This document shows positions 27,392-36,196 of a DNA stretch of 64,000 nucleotides, piece after piece. The position numbers were made by a program, and so were the translations under genes. Origin of the DNA: DASRJW01 sp964567755 (GTDB lineage Bacteria; Krumholzibacteriota; Krumholzibacteriia; G020349025); contig CAZMNW010000004.1 in NCBI GenBank assembly GCA_964567755.1, positions 80,412 to 144,411 of the forward strand, given 5' to 3'. The notes beneath the pieces were generated by a model. That model made no database searches and was not told the DNA's origin. It was given only the letters and a program-made list of their open reading frames with translations. The first letter of the stretch is position 1. Each line of letters starts with the position of its first letter.

Positions 27392-27627
27392 GTCAGGGGT
27401 GAAGGCTCAAAACGACAGGCCACGGCACAGGAAATCGCTGCAGCCTCGTAGTTCAGATACGAGGTCCAGGAGCTGCCCGGATGTTCCCGTGTGGGTTCCC
27501 CCCTGCTTGTGCCTTCCTTGGCGAACCACGGCGAGGCCCGAACCCAGCAGATCTGGGGAATCTTCTATAATCATGAATGGCGAACCCGTCAAATGGTCCT
27601 GGACTGACTTAAACGAAGGATCTTCGC

Positions 27628-29049
27628 TTGCTTAGAGTCCTGGCTATCACACTGGTTTTAGCGGCTGGTCTGATGGGGCTTGCAATTCCCGCTTCCCCAC
27701 AACCGTGGGTCGACGACGCGTGGGAATATCGCGTTCGGATTACCGTCAATTCGGACTCCATCGAGGGGAATGTGGCATTTACAGATTTCCCCGTCCTGGC
27801 CACCCTGAATGGGACCGCTCATGCGACTATCTTCAGCCACGCAAGGCCGGATGGAAGTGACCTCCTGTTTACCAGTAGTGATGGAATCACCGTGCTGCAG
27901 CGGGAAATCGTCAGCTATGAATTCGCAACGCAGGAGTCGGAGATCTGGTTTCGGTCAGACGTGTTATCCAAGTCGAACAATGAGTTTTTTCTATACTATG
28001 GGAACCCTGACACAACGCAGCAGGACTTGCCGCCGGGGGCCTGGAGCGTGGACTATCGAGTCGTATACCACTTTGCCGAGGACCCTGGCGCTGGGATCTT
28101 GACAGACTCTAGCCCGCAATCAGCTCATGCGATTCTCAACCCTCTTCGGAACTGGACGAGCTCGGACGTCACGGATGCCCAAATCCACCAAGGATGGTTT
28201 TTCAATGGTTCCAGTCATCACATCAGATCGAATGCCATCAGTACTCAGGGTGATTCGTATGTTATCTCCGCCTGGCTTCTCCATGCGGACCGGTCGGTCG
28301 ATTTCATGATACAGGCTAACCCTGGTTTCTGGCATCTTTCCTCACAAGGCAACGGCTTGGTGAACCGCCCTAATTATGCAAGGTCAGGTGCCGATATCCA
28401 ATGGCACCCAAATCCAATTCCACTGAATGGGTATCATCACTTCGCCTGGGTGTTCGATGGAGTCGCTGATACGCTACAGTTCTATTTCGATGGCAATCCT
28501 CAACCGGTGTTCAGTACGTTCCCAGCCAATCTTCAGCCCTTGTACACGGGACAGTTGATCAACCCCTCTCGGCTAGAGCCCGTGGGTGTATTGGGACCGA
28601 TGTTCTTCAATTCCGAAGATCTCATGACGGGAGGGGGGGATGAGTTCAGGATCCGTGAAGGGACCCTGTCGGCAGAGTGGATCAAGACGGAATACCGCAA
28701 CCAACGGAACCCGGGTGCATTCCTCGCCTTTGGTCCAGAAGAGGTCGTGACATCGGTGGATTTTGTTAGTTCCAGCGTGGTTCTGTACCAGAACATTCCC
28801 AACCCGTTCGATGGCGGGACGTCCATTCGGTTCAATACGACAAGTCCAGGGCGCGTTCTTCTCGCGGTCTACGACGTTGCCGGTCGCGAAGTCGCACGCC
28901 TCCAGAGCGGTCATCTCAATTCAGGAACCCACGAGCGCTACTGGGACGGGCGACTAGGACAAGGACACAGGGCCGCCCTTGGCGTCTATTTCCTTCGGCT
29001 GGAGACCGTGGATTCCTTCGAGTCGGTGAAAATGCTTCTCGTGCGCTAG
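27628..29049 (+). CDS. Secreted DUF2341/LamG-like protein with C-terminal FlgD/T9SS-like domain
   Basis: 473 residues: signal peptide (LVLAAGLMGLAIPASPQ), a DUF2341 domain (WEYRVRITVNSD, FTDFPVLATLN, EIWFRSD, FFLYYGNPDTTQQ), a concanavalin-like LamG fold (about 150-360, GYHHFAWVFDGVADTLQFYF), and a C-terminal ~85-residue module with LYQNIPNPFDGGTSIRFNT and AALGVYFLRLET, the FlgD-Ig/type-A-sorting pattern of FCB-group bacteria. The start is TTG at 27628 with a gaagga site. Transcription may begin in the 236-base gap upstream, where TATAAT stands at 27566, although no good -35 is seen. Base composition is more AT-rich than upstream genes. Confidence 0.85.
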   Translation: MLRVLAITLVLAAGLMGLAIPASPQPWVDDAWEYRVRITVNSDSIEGNVAFTDFPVLATLNGTAHATIFSHARPDGSDLLFTSSDGITVLQREIVSYEFATQESEIWFRSDVLSKSNNEFFLYYGNPDTTQQDLPPGAWSVDYRVVYHFAEDPGAGILTDSSPQSAHAILNPLRNWTSSDVTDAQIHQGWFFNGSSHHIRSNAISTQGDSYVISAWLLHADRSVDFMIQANPGFWHLSSQGNGLVNRPNYARSGADIQWHPNPIPLNGYHHFAWVFDGVADTLQFYFDGNPQPVFSTFPANLQPLYTGQLINPSRLEPVGVLGPMFFNSEDLMTGGGDEFRIREGTLSAEWIKTEYRNQRNPGAFLAFGPEEVVTSVDFVSSSVVLYQNIPNPFDGGTSIRFNTTSPGRVLLAVYDVAGREVARLQSGHLNSGTHERYWDGRLGQGHRAALGVYFLRLETVDSFESVKMLLVR

Positions 29050-29086
29050 AAGCGATACGCCCAAACAAAGCCGCTCCTGACCTTCA

Positions 29087-30289
29087 TCAGTGACCAGGGA
29101 GCGCGAGTGCCTCCTGGCCGATAACGCTTCCAATCGCCTCCGCGATGCGTTCGTTCTTCGTCTCTCGAATGTGGCAGTAATCGATAAAAACGGTCTCAGG
29201 GTCGCCGTCGAATAAGTCCTGAAGATCGTAAAGACGGTCCATCTGAGGCGCGCCCGTCGTGATTCTAGCGTAGACACGGTCAAAGAACTCGACTAGACGA
29301 GTGGGGTACCGAGTCGCCAGTAGGCTTTCAGCTACGGATCCACCTTCCTTCGAGAACAGGGACGGCTGCCAGAAGAAAAACACTTCAAAGCCGTAGTCAT
29401 CTGACAGAGCTTTGGCGATTCTTACATTGGCAAGATAAACGCCAACCGTCTCGTCGACGAGCGAGTCGGTCACTGCGGCCTGGCCGGCTGACGAAGTGCT
29501 CGCCGAGACAATGCTACCGAGTCTATCCCTGAGGCCCGCCGCCGCCTCGGCAAGCATGGACGTCCGCAGGAGAAGGTCAATGAGCCGAGATGGTTGTTTG
29601 CTGACGTTAAACTCGCGACGGCGATGGTCTTCGTTCAACGGGATTCCCGCCTCGTGGTTTTGGAAAGCCGAGAACACATCATTCACTCCATCATAAAACA
29701 CTACGATGTCCGGTATGTTTCCCCTTCGTAGCTGGAGCATCAACGTCAACAAGCTCTGCGTGGAAACATGGCCTGATTCGGCGAGGTTGGAAACGTGCAC
29801 TCCGTGATGACCGTCGCGCTCGAGCACGCGAGAGAGATTCGATGGTATGGTGTAGTCATCTCGGATCCAAGGTCCCCAGACCGTCGATCCTCCAAACATG
29901 AAAACCCGAGCTTTGGCTTCAGATTGCGGCACACGGTTGTAGGTCTTGCGGTAGCGACTGTCTGCGTCGACGTTGATGTACTGGCCCGAGTATGGAATCC
30001 GACGCCAGTAGACATACGGTTCCCATTGAAGCCGACCTGAGTTCCGGAACTCTCGTATGTAGTCTCCATTCCAATGCGGCGAATAATCTGGTGCATAGAG
30101 CGGCGTCGGATCTACCGTCATGTCTGGGTCTGTGCTGCCGTGTCGTGCTCGATAGATGGCTCGGGCGGTGAGCTCCATTATGAGCAGAATAAAGACTGTG
30201 ATACTCACGATTGCAAACGCGTCCCGAATCCAGTGTGCCGCGCGAACCACGGATCCGAGCGCTCTGCTTCTGCTGAGGAACCCCGTCAT
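29087..30289 (-). CDS. SGNH/GDSL-family hydrolase with membrane anchor
   Basis: 400 residues. One N-terminal membrane helix (IVSITVFILLIMELTARAIY) places the catalytic domain outside the cytoplasmic membrane. SGNH motifs: block I FMFGGSTVWGPW (nucleophile Ser), block III FYDGVNDVFSA (Gly-x-Asn-Asp), and a C-terminal FIDYCHIRETKN supplying the Asp/His pair. In polysaccharide loci such proteins add or remove O-acetyl groups; that role is inferred here. It converges on the DUF2341 gene with 37 bases between. Gene composition is AT-richer, like its neighbours up to 33 kb. Confidence 0.88.
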   Translation of the reverse strand: MTGFLSRSRALGSVVRAAHWIRDAFAIVSITVFILLIMELTARAIYRARHGSTDPDMTVDPTPLYAPDYSPHWNGDYIREFRNSGRLQWEPYVYWRRIPYSGQYINVDADSRYRKTYNRVPQSEAKARVFMFGGSTVWGPWIRDDYTIPSNLSRVLERDGHHGVHVSNLAESGHVSTQSLLTLMLQLRRGNIPDIVVFYDGVNDVFSAFQNHEAGIPLNEDHRRREFNVSKQPSRLIDLLLRTSMLAEAAAGLRDRLGSIVSASTSSAGQAAVTDSLVDETVGVYLANVRIAKALSDDYGFEVFFFWQPSLFSKEGGSVAESLLATRYPTRLVEFFDRVYARITTGAPQMDRLYDLQDLFDGDPETVFIDYCHIRETKNERIAEAIGSVIGQEALALPGH

Positions 30290-30503
30290 TCAGCAATCCT
30301 CCCATCAGTGACTCCCCGGTTGTCAACCAACATTGACAAGTTGGCCAACGTGAGCGACAAGAAGGCCTGTCCCTGATGTTTGGCGGGGAGTCATCCGAAG
30401 GAACTGCAACCTGATTCCAGACGGAGATGCGGCGCTAACCACCGTTGGCGAGACTTCCCTTCAACAGGGGGATGTCAGCGTGAAGCTGGATGCGGAATGA
30501 CGC

Positions 30504-30660
30504 GTGACGATCCAAGAATTGGCGACTCGCGGTCACGGGAGGCGGGAGATCGCAAGGTTTCTAGGGGTATCGAGAGCACGGTGCGGTACCACCTGCGGCG
30601 CCAGGCCACCGCCCACAACCCCGAGAGACTGCACGGCGCCCTTAACCTAGGACCACCTTC
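30504..30660 (+). pseudogene. Relic of an IS21-type (IstA) transposase N-terminus
   Basis: From 30504 one frame reads VTIQELATRGHGRREIARFL then GVS, the helix-turn-helix start of IS21-family IstA proteins. At about 30572 the sense moves to another frame, STVRYHLRRQATAHNPERL, which continues the same motif. The rest of the transposase and IstB are absent. It lies in the 352-base gap (30290-30641) between the SGNH hydrolase and the PIG-L gene; the remainder of this gap shows no other recognisable gene. It is evidence of past insertion-sequence activity next to a rearranged segment. Confidence 0.6.
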
Positions 30661-31295
30661 CGACCGTGGAAGGCTTCCGCAAGGCCTGTCGGCGAGTTGC
30701 ACTCCATGCCGCGGATCCGGAGAAGCGCCTCGAAGAGGTCCTCGGTGAACCAGCGTCTGTTGGCTTGGGAGGGATAGCTATCGAGCAGATGGCGGATCTT
30801 GGCTCGCGCAGACTCCTCCGAGATCGGAACAAACACGTTGGGGGTCCCAAGGTCGGCGTCATATTTGGGAACCTCGTACTCCAAGATGAGATGATCGCGA
30901 AATGTGTTCCAGGTGAGCTCGCAAACAAGGCGGTGATCCTGATGGAGGTCGTGGCGTGAATGCGTGAGAATGATATCTGGCTGACAGACAATCTTCAACC
31001 GCTCGAACTCATCCTTCACCTGGCCGCCCGCGTAGGGTAGAAATCCATCTCGGAAGTCCTTGATGATGATCTCGGTGTTGGTCGCGCGCTCGAGGAAGGC
31101 ATTGGCTGCCTGCGTCGCTTCCAATGCGCGTGTGGGACTCGAGGAAAAGATAACCCACGTGACCGATACCTTCTGTCGCCGGGTGAGTTCGAGCAGTGTT
31201 GCCCCACAACCAATGTCGATGTCGTCGCAGTGGGCGCCAAGACAGAGTATTTTCATTGGGCCGGCGCTGGGAGTCAGTAACGCGAGATTCAGCAT
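30642..31295 (-). CDS. PIG-L/LmbE-family deacetylase
   Basis: 217 residues. The zinc site is clear: LGAHCDDIDIGCGATL (the family's AHPDD with Cys in place of Pro) and HSRHDLHQDHRLV (His-x-x-His). Members remove N-acetyl groups from GlcNAc-type sugars or related compounds; in a polysaccharide locus it probably deacetylates a glycan or precursor. I take ATG at 31295 as start because it overlaps the stop of the upstream glycosyltransferase relic in the ATGCTGA arrangement that is also kept at 33493. ATG at 31256 (MKILCLGAHCDD) is the alternative. Upstream frame to 31478 is relic sequence, not coding for this protein. Confidence 0.88.
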   Translation of the reverse strand: MLNLALLTPSAGPMKILCLGAHCDDIDIGCGATLLELTRRQKVSVTWVIFSSSPTRALEATQAANAFLERATNTEIIIKDFRDGFLPYAGGQVKDEFERLKIVCQPDIILTHSRHDLHQDHRLVCELTWNTFRDHLILEYEVPKYDADLGTPNVFVPISEESARAKIRHLLDSYPSQANRRWFTEDLFEALLRIRGMECNSPTGLAEAFHGRKVVLG

Positions 31296-31635
31296 GGTCT
31301 TCCTTTTCTGTGGGGATGATCCGTCCCTGGCGGCAGGTGCTTTGGGGAAACCGCCTGGATCTCCAGTGCCTGTTGGCGCCACAAGTTCCCTGCAGCCACG
31401 TGGATTCTGCCCCAGCCAGGTGTCAGGCGATCCTTCGCTGCGGGCTTCGTCGTTCCAGGCGAGGATCCGCACGACCACTGAGGCGACCCAGAGCCGGCAG
31501 TGCCTGCGGACACCGCCCGTCGGTGGTTATTATCGGTACACCCATCGTCAAGTAGTCATTGGACTTCAAGAAATCATTGCCCCGCGTATGAGCATTCACA
31601 CGGAACGGACAGCACTGCATCAAACATCGAAAGAT
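31289..31635 (-). pseudogene. 3' fragment of a glycosyltransferase gene, paralogous to the gene at 33487
   Basis: Translated pieces match the C-terminus of the intact glycosyltransferase at 33487-34773 but in different frames: NAHTRGNDFLKSNDYLTMGV corresponds to NAHTLGNDLLKFNDYLAMGK there, and LWRQQALEIQAVSPKHLP with the final GRPC stop corresponds to SWRQRALEIQDILLKHLP and GGPC stop. DNA similarity is visible through the whole ~340 bases. The relic ends abruptly at about 31635, exactly where the glycosidase gene finishes. It is a truncated, frameshifted copy left by a duplication or recombination. Confidence 0.8.
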
Positions 31636-33021
31636 CTAATTCCTGCGAAAACCGTTCTTGATGTCCGTCCATGTCGCTCTCCTAACACTGGTGGGCAAAT
31701 GTCCTGGGCTCGGGAACCCGATGCTCGCATCGTCGGCAACGAACACCCAGTCACCAGCCAAAGGCGGTGAAAAGGTCAACATGCCTTGCTCATAAGTACC
31801 GATCAACGTCGCCTCGGCCGTCGAAGTCTCGTACCACCAACATTTCACTGAATCACCTGAAACTTTTGTCGCATCAAAGGTGATGGGCCGACTCGAAGGA
31901 AGATAAGCGATGAAACTCGAGCCATCACTCGCCAACGCGCTCGCAGCATAGTTTGTCTGGCCCCACGTCCCGTAACCAGACACGAGGACAGAATGATCAA
32001 AGTCGGGAACCAGCCTGTACCAATAGCGAGAATTGAAAAGTTTCTGCGCATACTTCATGCTCAATGCACCCGAGCTATTCAGCGCAGATTTCCAGCCGGC
32101 GTCGAAGTAGCTAAAACCCCAAATGGGACGATTGCCAAAAATATGGCCACAAGCCCCGGACAAATTCGTCCAGTAGATTTGTGCCCGCAGCTGCTGGGGT
32201 GTGGATCCCTGTTCATTCTCATAGGCCGACTCGAGTAAGAAGAAGGGTGTTCGTGGCGAGAACTCGAACGCGGTCTTGGCATTTGCATATAGCGTGCTGC
32301 TATAGGAGTAAACGTTGTTTAGATTCAGCCATGATTCACCAACCCAGGGGTCGACCGCCATAGATTCTGGTTCGTTATGCGCAGTAAAGAGGTGCCGATT
32401 ATCGGACTCCCTAACTCCAGCGACGAATTCCTGGACCTTGGCTCTTACTCGCGTTGGATCAACATCTCCGCCGATTATCCATATGATATTGTCGAAATTC
32501 TTGTATCGGTCTCCTACGAACTGCCCCCATTGTCGCATGTCCGCAAGTGTAGCCACCTCTACTTCGGCACACCATCCCTGGTTTCCGCAACTGTATCCCA
32601 AGTAGAGTGGGGCCAACAAAACGACGATTCCTCGCTGAGCAGCGGACCTGATTACATAGTCGACATGGTCGAAGTAGGTGTCGTTGGGTGTAACAAATGC
32701 CTTGCCTGTAAATGGCAATGCTCCATAGAAGTTGCCTGGCGGATTGGAAGCATAAAACTTCTCTATTAGATTCACGAGAATCATGTTGAAGCCTTGCTGT
32801 TTCCTGCTTTCCAAATAGAAATCAGCGTCTTCTTTGCTAACTTCCACGATCAAAGACCAGGCTGCGTCTCCCAGGACGAAAAAAGGAACGCTATCATTCT
32901 GAACGAGGTATCGATCTGTTAGGTCAACTTCCAATAGCGGCTGACCTTCTACTTTCGGCAGCTGGCAAATCAGGCAAAGCACAAAGATTCCCAGCGAAAA
33001 AACCTTTTTCATGTCAAGCAT
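31636..33021 (-). CDS. Secreted glycoside hydrolase-like protein (DUF4038/apiosidase-like)
   Basis: 461 residues: signal peptide (VFSLGIFVLCLICQLPKVEG), then a barrel with VPFFVLGDAAWSLIVEVSKE and DADFYLESRKQQGFNMILVN, IIWIIGGDVDPT, HNEPESMAVDPW and PFFLLESAYENEQGS (likely catalytic Glu), followed by a C-terminal beta domain (SSFIAYLPSSRPITFDATKV) like the collagen-binding-type tail of DUF4038 proteins. Expected to cleave glycans outside the cell. Codon use is much AT-richer than the surrounding glycan genes, suggesting acquisition from elsewhere. ATG at 33021 or 33012 are both possible starts. It separates two half-copies of a glycosyltransferase/PIG-L pair. Confidence 0.85.
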   Translation of the reverse strand: MLDMKKVFSLGIFVLCLICQLPKVEGQPLLEVDLTDRYLVQNDSVPFFVLGDAAWSLIVEVSKEDADFYLESRKQQGFNMILVNLIEKFYASNPPGNFYGALPFTGKAFVTPNDTYFDHVDYVIRSAAQRGIVVLLAPLYLGYSCGNQGWCAEVEVATLADMRQWGQFVGDRYKNFDNIIWIIGGDVDPTRVRAKVQEFVAGVRESDNRHLFTAHNEPESMAVDPWVGESWLNLNNVYSYSSTLYANAKTAFEFSPRTPFFLLESAYENEQGSTPQQLRAQIYWTNLSGACGHIFGNRPIWGFSYFDAGWKSALNSSGALSMKYAQKLFNSRYWYRLVPDFDHSVLVSGYGTWGQTNYAASALASDGSSFIAYLPSSRPITFDATKVSGDSVKCWWYETSTAEATLIGTYEQGMLTFSPPLAGDWVFVADDASIGFPSPGHLPTSVRRATWTDIKNGFRRN

Positions 33022-33373
33022 GAACCCCTCGGATCCTGATTATCTTGCTGCTGGTTCAGTCCTCGCAGACTCGACGGGCAAGACTCGGCGTATCCCGTCT
33101 GTATCCTGGAAACACCCTGCGCATTCTGTTCCGCAGTTGACACCGCTGCTGGGACTCGATCCCCGAGTGATCATGAGACCGCGCTGCCTCGGGGATAAGT
33201 GTTTTCGATACCAAGCCCAAGCATCGATTGGCGTGGCTCCCTCATGCTTCAACACCAACGCAGCCATATTGTAGCCGCAGCGGGCACTCGTCCGCTACCC
33301 TTGATCCCACATTGCTTCAAAGTCAATAGGTTCGCCCGACGAGCCCAGCACGGGTCGACACTCTCCTCCTTGC

Positions 33374-33480
33374 TTGGTGGTCGAAAGCGCAAAGCGCTAT
33401 ATCGCGATGGCGGTTGCTGATTCCGGCCGCCAGCCCGGCAAACATGTCCCCCCCTGGGCCAGAACCCTGAGTGAGAAGAT
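33374..33480 (+). pseudogene. Possible 3' fragment of a serine hydrolase gene
   Basis: The frame from 33374 reads VVESAKRYIAMAVADSG, which resembles VWDAARRYIAVAIADDK at the C-terminus of the beta-lactamase-like protein at 15132-16112. No catalytic part is present upstream: the sequence from 33022 to 33373 shows no gene on either strand and includes only short unassigned frames. I treat it as gene debris in a rearranged segment; chance similarity of one beta-strand motif is not excluded. Confidence 0.3.
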
Positions 33481-33493
33481 TGAGATTCAGCAT
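33455..33493 (-). pseudogene. 5' remnant of a PIG-L gene overlapping the glycosyltransferase stop
   Basis: Immediately at the end of the intact glycosyltransferase gene the overlap ATGCTGA is followed by codons for MLNLNLLTQGSGP, matching MLNLALLTPSAGP at the start of the intact PIG-L gene (31295). Similarity stops after about 13 codons. This shows that a PIG-L gene once followed this glycosyltransferase too and was deleted. Confidence 0.65.
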
Positions 33494-34773
33494 GGCCCTC
33501 CGTTTTCATTCGCACTATCAGGGTCGGACGGTAAGTGCTTCAGGAGGATGTCTTGGATTTCCAGTGCGCGTTGGCGCCACGAATTCGTGGCCGCCATGTC
33601 CATCCGGCGCTGGCGTATCTCGGGCGACGATTCGCCAAGTGCTTCGTCAATACTGGCGAGGAAGTGCGCAGCATCCGTAGCGATCCAGAGTAGACCTTCG
33701 TACTTGCGCGCGCCGCCCATATCGGTGGTCACAATCGGCTTGCCCATCGCCAAGTAGTCGTTGAACTTCAAGAGGTCGTTACCCAGCGTATGCGCGTTGA
33801 CTTGAAACGGGATGATGGCGGCGTCGAAGTACCTGATGCAGTCCGCCAATCGATCGCTACTCACCCAGGGGTGATGGTGGAGGTTCGGATGCCGTTCGAC
33901 GATCGAGTGGAAGCTGGGGTCGGCACCGCCGATGAACACATACTGGCAATCGAGCCGATTCGACGCCAGAGCCTCCAACAACGCATAGTCGACTCGGATG
34001 CTATTGATGTTTCCGGAATAACCGAGAATCGACCCGCCGCGCGCGCGAATGTCCTCGAGGAAATCGACGGGTCGGTATGCATCGCGGTGAAAGTTCTCGA
34101 AGTTGGTCGCGTTCGGAACAACGTACATATTGGAATTGAAATGGGCATACTTATTTTTCAAGTGCTCGTTCACGGTGAAGACGAGATCGGAATGGGAGCA
34201 CGCGTGATGCAGGCTTGACCCGATGGCGAGTCGGTCGGCGTCGACTCGATAGAACTCGACGAAATCGTCGGAGAGATCAAAAACGCTCAGCACCGCCTTC
34301 TGCATGAGCTCGTCGAGTAACTGGCTCGAGAAGAACAATGGATGGTTGTTGAGGAGAACGGTAGGGCGGTTACCCTGGAAATATCTGACCATGGAGGCGA
34401 AGCATTTCTCCTCGAAACGCTCCGCCGAAGGAAGGTGCCTCTTCATGGGCAAGAAGCAGAACATGCTGCAAATGCGTATCTTGCGACCGTAGGATCTTGG
34501 AGCCGCGCGGATGATGGATCGAAGGCGCTGCGGGAATGTTCCGGGGCCAGTGATCAGCAGATCCTTGACCCACACGGCGCGAGGATTGACGAACACGACC
34601 CGGTCGAACAACGCAAGCTTCGACAACTCGTACACCATGCTCTGGTTACGCTTCCACGAATCATCCCAGGGAACCTCTCCCAAGCAGATCAGGGCCATCG
34701 GTCGGCGCGCCGCGCTCGCGATTATCCGTTCGCCTCGAGCGCTGACGGTGCGTTGAATGCTCCCCGTGTTCAT
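33487..34773 (-). CDS. Glycosyltransferase, GT4-like (GT-B fold)
   Basis: About 428 residues from the chosen ATG at 34773; the frame is open to 34938, but the extra N-terminus has no family features. The GT-B fold is indicated by an N-terminal FDLSDDFVEFYRVDADRLAI region, the domain junction VVPNATNFENF, ILGYSGNINSIRVDYALLEA, a YVFIGGADP strand and the donor-binding end NDLLKFNDYLAMGKPIVTTD. It probably adds a hexose to the growing lipid-linked chain in the cytoplasm. It is the last intact gene of the long minus-strand operon, downstream of the Wzt ATPase. Its 3' end exists a second time as a relic at 31289-31635. Confidence 0.87.
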   Translation of the reverse strand: MNTGSIQRTVSARGERIIASAARRPMALICLGEVPWDDSWKRNQSMVYELSKLALFDRVVFVNPRAVWVKDLLITGPGTFPQRLRSIIRAAPRSYGRKIRICSMFCFLPMKRHLPSAERFEEKCFASMVRYFQGNRPTVLLNNHPLFFSSQLLDELMQKAVLSVFDLSDDFVEFYRVDADRLAIGSSLHHACSHSDLVFTVNEHLKNKYAHFNSNMYVVPNATNFENFHRDAYRPVDFLEDIRARGGSILGYSGNINSIRVDYALLEALASNRLDCQYVFIGGADPSFHSIVERHPNLHHHPWVSSDRLADCIRYFDAAIIPFQVNAHTLGNDLLKFNDYLAMGKPIVTTDMGGARKYEGLLWIATDAAHFLASIDEALGESSPEIRQRRMDMAATNSWRQRALEIQDILLKHLPSDPDSANENGGPC

Positions 34774-34971
34774 GGTCGTTGCCGGTGCAATCAGTTTGTC
34801 CTTCCAGTGATTTCGGTCACAGACCTGCCCAGTGTATCCTTGCCGTGCCATGATTGGAAGTGACGAAGAGACGGACGCGTGATCCCCGTGGGTGACCCCA
34901 CCCTCTTTCGGCCTGCGCCGCGAGGCGATGACAGGCACGTCGTGGCCGTAGTCTGAGGATGCCCGGTCGGT

Positions 34972-36168
34972 TCAGGTGATCTTCAACCGCGGGTACAGAT
35001 TCGCAACTCCGCGTACGTCGACGTCGGAGTGCACGACGAAGTTCTTGGCCGGAGCTCGATGGTCGAGGACACGGTCCAGATCGGGCTGCGTCAGCGCCAC
35101 GTTCAGGAAATACGAGCCGGGCGCCAGATGCATGTCGAGCTCGAAGGTCAGCGTCATCGACTCCCCCTGAGCTAGGAGCAAGCGACGCTGGTCAAGGCGG
35201 GCCGAGTCGATGTAGAAGAAGAGGTTGTAGCTTTCATCGCGAAGGCCGAGGGCGACCGCAATGGGATCCGCACAGCGGTGATTGACGATCTTGACCGCCA
35301 CGATCGCCTTCTCGCCGGCCCGGAACAGCGTAGCCTCACGGCCGTCACTCCAAAGTGAAACGTCCTCGATGACAGCCTCTTTATCCTGCGAAGAGGTCCC
35401 CGGCTCCACCACCGCAGCCCGCTTGATATAAGCATCGACGACCTCACCCGGCTCTCCGGAGACCGTTACCTTCCCCTTCTCCAAGAGGAATACCTGATCG
35501 CACAGATTGGTCACCGCCTTGAGATTGTGGGAGACGAAGATCACCGTCGTCCCGCCCTTGAGGATGCTCTGCATCTTCTCCATCGATCGGTTCTGGAACG
35601 CCCAATCGCCCACGCTCAGGACCTCGTCCACGACCAAAATGTCTGGGTTCACGTGACACGCGATGGAAAAGCCGAGTCGAGCGTACATCCCGGAAGAATA
35701 GCGCTTGACCGGTGTGTCGATGAAATCCCGCAGGCCGGAGAACTCGATGATCTCGTCCAGCCGTGCGCGAATGTCGGCGCGGCTCATCCCGAGAATCGTG
35801 CCGTTGAGGAAGATGTTCTCACGCCCAGTCAGATCGGGATGGAAACCCGCCCCCACCTCGATCAGCGCGGACAATGTTCCATTGACGGTTTTTGCCCCAG
35901 ATGTCGGATGCATGATCCCGGTGATGATCTTCAGGATCGTGCTCTTGCCAGCCCCATTGGGCCCAATGATGCCCACAGCTTCGCCCCAACCGACACGGAA
36001 GCTGACATCCTTCAGGGCCCAGAACTCCTGCCGGCCGAGCTGCACACCGGCTCGTCCACGCACGAGGGACCTCAGCAGCGACGGAACCAAGTCGCGCAAG
36101 GAATCGTGGATCTGCCCGCGACGGAACTTCTTGGATACCTGATCGAATTCCAAGGCGAATTCGCTCAT
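34972..36168 (-). CDS. wzt: ABC-transporter ATPase for polysaccharide export (Wzt-like)
   Basis: 398 residues. Nucleotide-binding domain about 5-250: Walker A IIGPNGAGKSTILK, signature YSSGMYARLGFSIA, Walker B ILVVDEVLSVGD, switch His in IFVSHNLKAV. The ~145-residue C-terminal beta domain (FRAGEKAIVAVKIVNHRCAD, YFLNVALTQPDLDRVLDHR) is the Wzt carbohydrate-binding type, which in known O-antigen systems recognises a modified chain end before export. Start ATG at 36168 is chosen because an aggaggcag site precedes it; the TTG one codon upstream is less likely. Pairs with the permease encoded 28 bases upstream. Confidence 0.95.
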   Translation of the reverse strand: MSEFALEFDQVSKKFRRGQIHDSLRDLVPSLLRSLVRGRAGVQLGRQEFWALKDVSFRVGWGEAVGIIGPNGAGKSTILKIITGIMHPTSGAKTVNGTLSALIEVGAGFHPDLTGRENIFLNGTILGMSRADIRARLDEIIEFSGLRDFIDTPVKRYSSGMYARLGFSIACHVNPDILVVDEVLSVGDWAFQNRSMEKMQSILKGGTTVIFVSHNLKAVTNLCDQVFLLEKGKVTVSGEPGEVVDAYIKRAAVVEPGTSSQDKEAVIEDVSLWSDGREATLFRAGEKAIVAVKIVNHRCADPIAVALGLRDESYNLFFYIDSARLDQRRLLLAQGESMTLTFELDMHLAPGSYFLNVALTQPDLDRVLDHRAPAKNFVVHSDVDVRGVANLYPRLKIT

Positions 36169-36196
36169 CAACTGCCTCCTGGCTGCCCAGTTTGAT

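Noticed and set aside
27430..27450. CGGCACAGG...CGCTGC as a second sigma-54 promoter before the DUF2341 gene
   Set aside because: The spacing between GG and GC is one base too long and the -12 part is poor.
27566..27571. TATAAT as a firm sigma-70 promoter for the DUF2341 gene
   Set aside because: The expected -35 position reads CCCAGC and there is no extended -10; kept only as a remark.
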